Shown piece after piece: positions 14,676-21,160 of a stretch of 22,045 nucleotides of DNA. The stretch lies in NCBI GenBank assembly GCA_039649115.1, contig JBBWZQ010000048.1, forward strand, positions 1 to 22,045, given 5' to 3'. The stretch's first letter is position 1, and each line of letters starts with the position of its first letter. The notes beneath the pieces are model-generated. The model ran no database searches, was not told the DNA's origin, and saw only the letters and a list, made by a program, of their open reading frames with translations. This DNA is from DATEJJ01 sp039649115 (lineage in GTDB: Bacteria > Actinomycetota > Actinomycetes > Mycobacteriales > Micromonosporaceae). A program made the translations under genes and the position numbers.

Positions 14676-15041
14676 TCAAGCCTCGACGGTCGCCCCGCCG
14701 CCCCGCATCATCGGCCACACCTCCAACCCGCCGCCGTAGTGCAGCCCCGGATACGATCGCGCGATGTCCAGCGCCCGCCGCTCATCGTCGACGTCGACCA
14801 CGAAGTAGGAGCCGACGAACTCCTTCGCTTCGAGGTACGGGCCGTCGGTCACGACCACGTCACGGTGCACCATCCGCAGCGATCGGGGTCGGGGAATCAG
14901 CCCCTCGGCGCCGACGAGTTCTCCCGACCCGCGCAACGCGTCGTTGAACGCGTCCACCTCCTGGATGAGATTGGCCAGGTCGGCGGGTGCCAGACTGCTC
15001 CAGATGTCCTCGTTGCCGTAGATCAACATCAGGTACTTCAC
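14676..15041 (-). CDS. YCII-related (YciI-like) protein
   Basis: 121-residue small ferredoxin-like protein of the YCII/DGPF family. It opens KYLMLIYGNEDIW and contains the family signature VTDGPYLEAKEFVGSYFVVD. It ends with the strand EVWPMM and a Gly-rich tail. Family members are often linked to ECF-type sigma factors or to RibD-C proteins as here. The biochemical role is unclear; related proteins have dehalogenase- or dehydrochlorinase-like folds. The start is a GTG at 15041 behind GAGGAGAAGGGCGG. Longer in-frame starts up to 15206 add sequence with no similarity and are rejected. Confidence 0.88.
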   Translation of the reverse strand: MKYLMLIYGNEDIWSSLAPADLANLIQEVDAFNDALRGSGELVGAEGLIPRPRSLRMVHRDVVVTDGPYLEAKEFVGSYFVVDVDDERRALDIARSYPGLHYGGGLEVWPMMRGGGATVEA

Positions 15042-15149
15042 CGTGCCGCCCTTCTCCTCGACGCCCCGCCGGCCTCGATTCTGCCAGGCCACCTGATGCC
15101 GCTCGGTAGTCAATCCTCGACCCGGCGTCCTGACCACCGCGGGCATTTC

Positions 15150-15216
15150 ACCTCCGCGGACCGGATTGGGGTGCGCCGCCGGGGGTAGGCAGGCGTGGGC
15201 CGCCATCCGCGGAGGT
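15150..15216 (+). promoter_or_regulatory. Inverted repeat that can sequester the GH3 ribosome binding site
   Basis: ACCTCCGCGGA (15150-15160) is exactly complementary to TCCGCGGAGGT (15206-15216). The downstream arm contains the GGAGG ribosome binding site of the GH3 gene. If transcription starts upstream of 15150, an 11-bp stem would mask translation. Alternatively the two palindromic TCCGCGGA cores are protein-binding sites. Confidence 0.45.
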
Positions 15217-15220
15217 ACCG

Positions 15221-17125
15221 ATGAAGGTTGTCACCACGGTGGGTCGCGTGCTCGCCGTCGCGGCGATGCTGGCCGCGGGCCTGCCAGCCGTCGCGGCGGC
15301 GCACCCTTACCCGCCGCCGTACAAGAATGCCGGCCTGCCGGTCAGCCGGCGGGTCGCCGACCTGCTCCAGCGCATGACGCTGGCGGAGAAGATCGGGCAG
15401 ATGACGCAGGCGGAACGCACTGCGATCAGTGCCAACCCCGCCCAGATCACCACGCTGCACCTCGGCTCCGTGCTCTCCGGCGGCGGCTCCGCGCCGACCC
15501 CCAACACCCCTCGGGCGTGGGCCGACATGGTGGACCGCTTCCAGTCCAGGGCGCTGGCCACCCGCCTGGGCATCCCGTTGCTGTACGGCATCGACTCCGT
15601 GCACGGCGACAACAACCTCCGGGGCGCCACGATCTTCCCGCACAACATCGGCCTGGGTGCCACCCGCAACCCCGACCTGGTGCGGCAGGTCGAGCACATC
15701 ACCGCGACGGAGACCCGGGCAACCGGACCGCAGTGGGTGTTCGCGCCGTGCATCTGCGTGGTACGCGACGACCGTTGGGGCCGCACGTACGAGAGCTTCG
15801 GCGAGGATCCCGCCCTGGTGATCCAGATGGAGACGGCGATCGACGGGTTCCAGGGCCCGGCCGCCCGGGAGCTCGCGCGGCCGGACCGCGTCCTCGCCAC
15901 GGCCAAGCACTACGCGGGCGACGGCGACACGAGGTACGGCACCTCCACGACCGACAACTACAAGCTCGACCAGGGCACCGCGGTCACGAGTCGACCGGCC
16001 TTCGACGCCGTTGCCGTGGCGCCGTACGTCACCGCAGTGCAGAAGTACCGGGTGGGCAGCATCATGCCGTCCTACTCCAGTGTCGACTGGGCGCAGGACG
16101 GCGCGGCCAACCCCGTCAAGATGAGCGCCAACCAGGACCTGCTCACCCACGTGCTGAAGCAGAAGATCGGCTTCACCGGCTTCCTGGTCAGCGACTGGGA
16201 GGCCATCCACCAACTGCCCGGCGATTTCGCCACCCAGGTCCGCACGTCGGTCAATGCGGGCATGGACATGGCCATGGAGCCCTCGGCGTACGCCAGCTTC
16301 GACACGACGCTGCTCGCACAGGTGCGCGCCGGCCGGGTACCCGTCTCGCGCATCGACGACGCGGTACGCCGGATCCTCACCGCGAAGTTCGAGTTGGGCC
16401 TGTTCGAGCACCCGTACACCAACCGGAGCAACATCGCCGGCATCGGCTCCCCCGCGCACCGACAGGTCGCCCGGCAGGCAGTCGCGCAATCCCAGGTCCT
16501 CCTGAAGAACGCCGGCAATGTGCTGCCGCTGAAGGGCAACGAGAAGATCTACGTGGCTGGCAGCAACGCCGACAACATCGGCAACCAGGCGGGCGGCTGG
16601 ACGCTGACCTGGCAGGGCTCCCCCGGTCCCACCATCCCCGGCACCACGATCCTGCAAGGCATTCGGCAGCGGGCGCCCTCCGCCCGGGTGACCTACTCGG
16701 CCGATGCCTCGGCGCCCACCACCGGTCACGACGTCGGGATCGTGGTGGTCGGCGAAACACCGTACGCCGAGGGAGTCGGCGATGTCGGCAACGGGCACAC
16801 GCTGAACCTCTCCGGTGCGGACCGGGCGGCGGTGGACCGGGTGTGCTCCTCGATCAAGGCATGCGTCGTCCTGCTGGTCTCCGGCCGGCCGCAGATCGTC
16901 ACCGATCAACTGAACGAAATCGATGCACTGGTCGCCTCCTGGCTGCCGGGCAGCGAGGGCGGAGGCGTCGCCGATGTCCTGTTCGGGCGGGCACCGTTCA
17001 CCGGCCGGCTGCCGGTCACCTGGCCCCGGTCGGAGGAGCAGGAACCGATCAACGTCGGCGATCGAGCCGCGGCGGGCCTGTTCCCGTACGGGTACGGCTT
17101 GCGCACCACCGCCCGCCGGCGATGA
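15221..17125 (+). CDS. Secreted glycoside hydrolase family 3 enzyme (beta-glucosidase/exo-glucanase type)
   Basis: 634 residues. A signal peptide covers residues 1-27 (MKVVTT, hydrophobic core, AVAAA). The (beta/alpha)8 domain spans about 40-390 and the alpha/beta sandwich about 410-630. The catalytic nucleophile is Asp325 in FLVSDWEAI. The likely acid/base is Glu517 in GETPYAEG, placed as in barley exo-glucanase ExoI. KHYAGDG (229-235) holds the substrate-binding Lys-His pair. The layout matches ExoI-type GH3 enzymes that release glucose from beta-glucans. The ATG has GGAGG 5 nt upstream. No CCGAAA-N4-TTTCGG operator is seen upstream, so it appears to lie outside the LacI regulon despite its proximity. 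It lacks the C-terminal FnIII domain of longer GH3 enzymes. Confidence 0.93.
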   Translation: MKVVTTVGRVLAVAAMLAAGLPAVAAAHPYPPPYKNAGLPVSRRVADLLQRMTLAEKIGQMTQAERTAISANPAQITTLHLGSVLSGGGSAPTPNTPRAWADMVDRFQSRALATRLGIPLLYGIDSVHGDNNLRGATIFPHNIGLGATRNPDLVRQVEHITATETRATGPQWVFAPCICVVRDDRWGRTYESFGEDPALVIQMETAIDGFQGPAARELARPDRVLATAKHYAGDGDTRYGTSTTDNYKLDQGTAVTSRPAFDAVAVAPYVTAVQKYRVGSIMPSYSSVDWAQDGAANPVKMSANQDLLTHVLKQKIGFTGFLVSDWEAIHQLPGDFATQVRTSVNAGMDMAMEPSAYASFDTTLLAQVRAGRVPVSRIDDAVRRILTAKFELGLFEHPYTNRSNIAGIGSPAHRQVARQAVAQSQVLLKNAGNVLPLKGNEKIYVAGSNADNIGNQAGGWTLTWQGSPGPTIPGTTILQGIRQRAPSARVTYSADASAPTTGHDVGIVVVGETPYAEGVGDVGNGHTLNLSGADRAAVDRVCSSIKACVVLLVSGRPQIVTDQLNEIDALVASWLPGSEGGGVADVLFGRAPFTGRLPVTWPRSEEQEPINVGDRAAAGLFPYGYGLRTTARRR

Positions 17126-17140
17126 GGATGCGCAACGGCC

Positions 17141-17158
17141 TTGACCCCTGCGGGGCAA
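17141..17158 (+). terminator. Weak hairpin after the GH3 gene
   Basis: TTG-A-CCCC/GGGGCAA with a 3-nt loop gives a 7-bp stem with one bulge, 15 nt after the GH3 stop. The position is right but the stem is short. Confidence 0.35.
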
Positions 17159-17173
17159 TGAGGTCCGGAACCC

Positions 17174-17590
17174 GTGCCCTATACGGCTCGTCAGTCAAGG
17201 TACTCTTCGGACTCATTGGTGATCACTCACCCTTTCCATCCATTGAAAGGTCAGCGCTTGACCGTGCTGTTTCGCAGCGCAAGCGCACCGGGCTGTTCTT
17301 CGTGTGCGAGGTCGAGGGGAGGCGACGCGTCACCGTGGCTCAGGACTGGACCGACCGCGGCGTGCCCACCTCGACCGATCGCCTCGCGGTGGACGGCTTG
17401 ACAGCGGCGCGGTCACTGGTCGATGCGATCGACCCCAGCGGGGCGCTGCTGGTGGAGGCGGCCGCCGCCGGGGATGGCAGGGGTGACCGGCGGGAGCGGG
17501 GGCAGATGTTGGGGTGGGATCGTCGCCAGGCGGTGATGGCGGTGGCGAACATGGTCGAGTCGCTGCTGCGCGGCAGCGGGCCGGCCGGCG
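17174..17590 (+). pseudogene. DUF5372-like protein, frameshifted
   Basis: The family start reads VITHPFHPLKGQRLTVLF in one frame (17216-17272), then the similarity continues in the -1 frame from about 17275 as QRKRTGLFFVCEVEG, VTVAQDWTDRGVP and LAVDGLTAARSLVDAI. HPFHPL followed by a WTDRG block is characteristic of DUF5372 proteins. In my knowledge these are small proteins of unknown function found near recombinases and transposases. The switch occurs around TTTCGCAG (17270-17277) without an obvious slippery heptamer, so I favour an inactivating 1-nt deletion or sequencing error over programmed shifting. The 5' start (GTG 17174) has no clear ribosome binding site. The 3' limit is uncertain because the second frame stays open to 17943. 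Confidence 0.55.
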
Positions 17591-17943
17591 GTGAACCCGA
17601 CGGCGAAGATCAAGATCTTCGGGCCGCGCAGCGTCGCCGTCCAAGCCGGCGAGGTCAGCGTCAAACAGGCCGCCGCCCAACTCGGCATCCCCGCCGACGC
17701 CGTCTACAACTGGCTGCGCCTCGGGCAGGTACCCGCCCGCCGCGGTCCCAGCGGACGCTGGTGCATCCCCTGGGACCCGGCCACCCGGGAGGTCTACCGG
17801 CAGAAGGTCGCCGGTTCCTTCCGGCTCAATCCTTTCCCGCCGGCACAGAGGACCCCGACGAGATTGACTCTCCAGGCCAGAGCCAGCCGCGCGAACCGAC
17901 CGCCGGCATCGACGCGAGCATGATCGGAGGTGGCACATCGTGA
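17591..17943 (+). pseudogene. Recombinase-associated helix-turn-helix protein, probably decayed
   Basis: From a GTG at 17591 the frame reads IKIFGPRSVAVQAGEVSVKQ, then AAAQLGIPADAVYNWLRLGQ and VPARRGPSGRWCIPWDP. This is a MerR/excisionase-like helix-turn-helix with the ARRGPSGRWCIPW wing that I associate with the C-terminal part or partner of actinobacterial site-specific recombinases. After about 17830 the frame becomes poor. The -1 frame there reads TEDPDEIDSPGQSQPREPTA to a TGA at 17941-17943, suggesting a second frameshift. An uninterrupted version would stop at 17923 (110 aa). No catalytic recombinase domain is nearby. Together with the preceding DUF5372-like frame it looks like the remains of a mobile element. 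Confidence 0.5.
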
Positions 17944-18068
17944 CCGAGTGATCAACGAGCGCCTGACATCGCCACGCGCGTGTTGCTCGCATCATCGACC
18001 TGTTCTGGTCACCGGCGCGCGTCGTGATCAAGCAGCTCTCACGGACTGCGGCAGCTGTGTCACGTGCT

Positions 18069-18674
18069 TCAGGTGGTGGCGTACTGCGGGCGCCCGGTGG
18101 GCCGGTAGACCTGGAGCGTTATGCCCTTCGGGAAGGCTCGCGAGTCGACCAGGTCCAGCGCGATGTCTGGGCCGGCATCGGGGAACAGCCGCATGCCTTG
18201 GCCGACGACCACCGGGACGATGAGCAGGTTCATCTCGTCGACGAGGTCGTTCTCAAGCAACCACCGGGTCAGGATGGCGCTGCCGTGCACCTGCAGCTCA
18301 CCCGCCGGCTTGGCTTTCAGCTCGCGGATGGCCGCCGCGAGGTCACCGGAGAGGACCGTCGTGTTCGCCCATTGCGGTTCGGTGAGCGTGCTCGATGCGA
18401 CGTATTTGGGCTTGGTGTTCAGGGCGTCGGCGATGGGGCCGCTGCCGGGACCCATCGCGCCCCAGTAGGGGGCGAACATGTTGTAGGTCCGCCGGCCGAA
18501 CAGGAACGCGTCGGCGCGCTGGTAGGTCTGATCGACGAACGTCATGGCCTCGTCGTCGAAAGGCGGCCGGGCCCATCCGCCGCGCTCCATTCCAGGGTCG
18601 AGGATCGGATGCCGCCCGCCGTTTGCCTGCATCACTCCGTCGACGGTGACCTGCGTGGTGGTCGTCAGTTTCAT
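18069..18674 (-). CDS. Dihydrofolate reductase family protein (RibD C-terminal domain), second copy
   Basis: 201-residue stand-alone RibD-C/DHFR-like protein. It begins MKLTTTTQVTVDGVMQANGG and carries AFLFGRRTYNMFAPYWG, YVASSTLTEPQWANTTVLSG, ELQVHGSAILTRWLLENDLV and LLIVPVVVGQGMRLF, the family's core strands and cofactor-binding turns. The ATG at 18674 follows GAGAAGGGA by 9 nt; an in-frame start at 18764 is rejected as the added residues do not resemble the family. It differs clearly from the other copy at 13820-14527, so this is not a recent duplication. The methyltransferase gene lies 86 nt upstream on the same strand and may be co-transcribed. The substrate is unknown. Confidence 0.92.
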   Translation of the reverse strand: MKLTTTTQVTVDGVMQANGGRHPILDPGMERGGWARPPFDDEAMTFVDQTYQRADAFLFGRRTYNMFAPYWGAMGPGSGPIADALNTKPKYVASSTLTEPQWANTTVLSGDLAAAIRELKAKPAGELQVHGSAILTRWLLENDLVDEMNLLIVPVVVGQGMRLFPDAGPDIALDLVDSRAFPKGITLQVYRPTGRPQYATT

Positions 18675-18760
18675 GATCGTGGTTCCCTTCTCGTTGGTGG
18701 CTCGTCCTTCGTAAACGTCGTTATTGGGGTAAACCGGACCGCCCGCTGCGAATTCGCCGG

Positions 18761-19537
18761 TCATCGCGTCCGCTGCGCGAGGTAGCAGCGGAAGACGAGG
18801 CCCATGCGTACGGTCCCGTCGGCCCGTGATCGCGGCGCGAAGAAGGTCCGCAGCGCCGCTTCGACGACCGCGCGGCCGGAGTGTCGGACCGCCGCGGCGA
18901 CCGGGCCGGCTGGCAGCTGAGCGGCGACCGCGTCGTCTTCGCTTTCGAAGGCGACGTCGAACGCGATGTCGGTCGTTGCCACGGATGCGAACCCAGCGTC
19001 GAGCAGGGCGCCGCGCGCCGCGTCCGTGTCGGCGAGGTCGAGGGTGCTGCGGTCGGGCACCTCGTCGGGCTGAGCCAGCGGATTGATCAGCGCTGCGCTC
19101 TCGGCCTGTTCGGGACCGGCGCCTACGGTCACGACGGCTGTGCCGGCGGGGGCGGTCACGCGCGCGATCTCGGCGAGCGCGTGGCGGGGGTCGGCGGCAT
19201 AGAGCACAGAGTTGAACGCGGTGACGACGCCGAAGCCGCCGTCGCTGAACGGTATGTGCTCAAGGTCCTCGACGACGTAGCGGGCCACCGGCCGCCGGCG
19301 GCGTGCGTACTCGACGAGTCCCGGGGCCGCGTCCAGCCCGATGACGTCCGCGCCGTGCTGGGCGGCTAGCTCCGCGAACAGACCCGAGCCGCAGCCAACG
19401 TCGAGGAGCCGGATGCCGGGGCGAAGGTCAAGGCGATGGAGCACACGCTCGTACAGCGGCCGGATGCGGCCCTCCGCGGTCTCCGCCCAGCCCTGCGGAT
19501 CGCTGCTCCAGAGCCTGCCCTGGACGGTCGCGTTCAC
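18761..19537 (-). CDS. Class I SAM-dependent methyltransferase
   Basis: 258 residues, Methyltransf_11/25 type. Motif I is LLDVGCGSG (44-52), the acidic end of beta2 is GLDAAPGLVEYAR, and the beta4 region reads FGVVTAFNSVLYAADPRHAL. The C-terminal lobe has a substrate-recognition region that I cannot assign. The start is a GTG at 19537 with GGGAG about 6 nt upstream. The open frame continues to 19831, but that extension overlaps the divergent AraC gene and has no family similarity. It is divergent from the AraC-family regulator (206-nt gap), which is a plausible controller, and upstream of the RibD-C gene. The methyl acceptor is unknown, probably a small molecule. Confidence 0.9.
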   Translation of the reverse strand: MNATVQGRLWSSDPQGWAETAEGRIRPLYERVLHRLDLRPGIRLLDVGCGSGLFAELAAQHGADVIGLDAAPGLVEYARRRRPVARYVVEDLEHIPFSDGGFGVVTAFNSVLYAADPRHALAEIARVTAPAGTAVVTVGAGPEQAESAALINPLAQPDEVPDRSTLDLADTDAARGALLDAGFASVATTDIAFDVAFESEDDAVAAQLPAGPVAAAVRHSGRAVVEAALRTFFAPRSRADGTVRMGLVFRCYLAQRTR

Positions 19538-19743
19538 CGTGCGCTCCCGCAGGCCGGACCCAGGCGTCGATCTTGCGGCGGTCGAGTGAGGCGGCGTCGG
19601 CGGTCGAGTGCCCGCAGCCCCGCCGAGCAGAAGGTCATGAAGCTGAACATGACCGAACCGTACGGCCGGACTCGCCGCGCGCTCTTGAACAAACCGGGCG
19701 TCTTCTCGCGGCAGACCAACCGGGGCGCGACATACTGGGTCAC

Positions 19744-20622
19744 GTGACCGGCGACCCGTTCTCCGCCCCCGCGGGCGGGCAGAGCTACGTCGAGCGCCCG
19801 CCCGCCTCGGCGTTGCGCGCGCTCCTCTCATCGGTCTGGGTTCAGCAGGTCGGTCGCGACGCCGCGCCGTACGTCCACCGGCGTATCGCCAACGGCGCTA
19901 TCGAACTCGTCTGCCGGGTCGGCTCGGCGCCGCAGGTGATCGGCCCGCTCACCGAGCCGCTGGTTGAGGTCCTCAAGCCGGGCACCACGATTGTCGGCGT
20001 GCGCTTCGTTCCGGGCGCCTTCCCGGTGGTCGCGGGACAGCCCGCGTCGGAGGTGGTCGGACTCACGCTGAACGCCGAGGAGCTGTGGGCCCGCTCGGCC
20101 GCCGCACTTGGCGAGGCGGTCGGCACGGCGGCCTCGCCCAAGGAAGCGCTCGCCGCAGTGCAGCTCTACGCGCATGAGCGCGCCAGCGCCGGCCAGCGCC
20201 CGGACCCGCTGGTGGCTGAGGTGGTTCGCGGTCTCATGCCGTGGCGCACGGTCGACGTGGCGTCGCTGAGGGCGTCTCTGCACATCTCCGAGACGCAGCT
20301 GCGGCGCCGCTGCCGAACGGCGATCGGGCTCGCACCGAAGACGCTGCACCGGATGCTGCGCTTTCAGGGCTTCCTCGCACTCGTCCAGCAGGCGATCGCC
20401 CAGGGCCGCGCGGCGACGGACGACGGGCTCGGATTGCTCGCCCTCCGCGCCGGCTACGCGGACCAGCCCCACCTCACCCGCGAATGCGTCCGGCTCACCG
20501 GCGTCTCGCCGCGGATGTTCATCGCCGAAACACAACGGGCCTGCACCTGCGGGCACGATCATTCGGCGTCATTCGCGCCCATGCTGCGCGCCGAGACCGA
20601 AACACGCCCCACCCGGGCATGA
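19744..20622 (+). CDS. AraC-family transcriptional regulator with DUF6597-like N-terminal domain
   Basis: 292 residues. The N-terminal sensing domain (about 10-110) has YVERPPASALRALLSSVWVQ and FVPGAFPVVAGQPASEVVGL, matching the DUF6597-type domain common in actinobacterial AraC proteins. The C-terminal pair of helix-turn-helix motifs is clear. The first is SLHISETQLRRRCRTAIGLA, and the second is GLLALRAGYADQPHLTRECV followed by RLTGVSPRMF. The tail CTCGHDHSASF is Cys/His-rich. The GTG at 19744 is chosen as it starts the recognisable domain; the ribosome binding site is weak and upstream in-frame codons overlap the promoter region. It is divergent from the methyltransferase and RibD-C genes, which are its likely targets. 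The effector is unknown. Confidence 0.88.
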   Translation: MTGDPFSAPAGGQSYVERPPASALRALLSSVWVQQVGRDAAPYVHRRIANGAIELVCRVGSAPQVIGPLTEPLVEVLKPGTTIVGVRFVPGAFPVVAGQPASEVVGLTLNAEELWARSAAALGEAVGTAASPKEALAAVQLYAHERASAGQRPDPLVAEVVRGLMPWRTVDVASLRASLHISETQLRRRCRTAIGLAPKTLHRMLRFQGFLALVQQAIAQGRAATDDGLGLLALRAGYADQPHLTRECVRLTGVSPRMFIAETQRACTCGHDHSASFAPMLRAETETRPTRA

Positions 20623-20630
20623 CACAACTC

Positions 20631-20660
20631 GGCGGGAAGAGCCCGCCGCGCCGTGGCGCG
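20631..20660 (+). terminator. Tandem hairpins after the AraC gene
   Basis: GGCGGG-AAGAG-CCCGCC is followed immediately by CGCGCC-GT-GGCGCG, beginning 8 nt after the AraC stop. The position and GC content fit a factor-independent terminator of the actinobacterial type. Confidence 0.6.
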
Positions 20661-21160
20661 GCAAACTCGACCTTCGTGGCGCGCATACTCGTTGCGGCCG
20701 CGCCCCACCACACTGACAACAGCAGACCGGGCCGGTAGCCTCCGATACCGGCAACAACCGCCCGAACCACGCCACAACATGGTCAGAACGCTCAGGAACC
20801 CTGGGAACGACAACCCGAACAACAACCGCAGAGAAGGCAGTATGAAGCGTCCGTCGGGTGCGACATAGACACTCCATAGTGGATGTACGGTGGCCCGGGT
20901 CGGGCGGGCCAGCCGGGCAGGCCGGCACGAATACCCTCGAATGAGTGAGCCATCGTACTTTCGGTCAGGTGGGCCCCCGGGGTATGGTCGGGGACGACCG
21001 CGGTTGCAGACGATCAGGGTTCGACCCGTCGTGACCAGCACCGTGGGGACCGGCCCGGACGGGCCGAGGCGGCACTCAAGAAACGGGTGCCGGATAACGA
21101 CAGAAGTGTCGTTGCCGCCTACCAGGCGGGTTCGGCGCGGCAAGGTGTGGGAGGAACACC
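20661..21160 (+). other. 500-nt intergenic region with hairpins and no convincing gene
   Basis: No frame here shows protein-like sequence. Visible elements are a 7-bp hairpin GCCGGTA/TACCGGC (20731-20752), a minimal 8-residue frame with a ribosome binding site (GAGAAGG then ATG at 20842, stop at 20868), and a GGGTAT (20980-20985) that matches the -10 of SigB/SigF-type promoters but lacks a matching -35 at the proper distance. There is also a GGTCG/CGACC hairpin (20986-20999) and two tandem hairpins next to the sigma-factor start. A long untranslated leader or a small RNA is possible. Confidence 0.5.
21096..21129 (+). promoter_or_regulatory. Two adjacent hairpins in the sigma-factor leader
   Basis: AACGACA-GAAG-TGTCGTT (7-bp stem, tetraloop, 21096-21113) is followed after 1 nt by CCGCCT-ACC-AGGCGG (6-bp stem, 21115-21129). 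The ribosome binding site starts about 18 nt later. The pair could terminate upstream transcripts or stabilise the sigma-factor mRNA. Confidence 0.4.

Noticed and set aside
15110..17158. Minus-strand open frame of about 680 codons opposite GH3
   Set aside because: Shadow of the GH3 gene, whose plus-strand product has intact catalytic motifs and a signal peptide.
17604..17621. CGAAGATCAAGATCTTCG, an 8-bp-arm inverted repeat resembling the LacI operator
   Set aside because: It encodes Lys-Ile-Lys-Ile-Phe inside the helix-turn-helix frame, and its centre and arms do not match CCGAAA-N4-TTTCGG, so it is probably coincidental.
17126..17943. Possible complete insertion sequence or integrative element
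   Set aside because: No transposase or recombinase catalytic domain, no terminal inverted repeats and no target-site duplication could be found; only cargo-like remnants are present.
19534..19743. Minus-strand small frame between the methyltransferase and AraC genes
   Set aside because: No ribosome binding site and no recognisable motif; it overlaps the methyltransferase start region and ends in Arg/Pro-rich shadow-like sequence.
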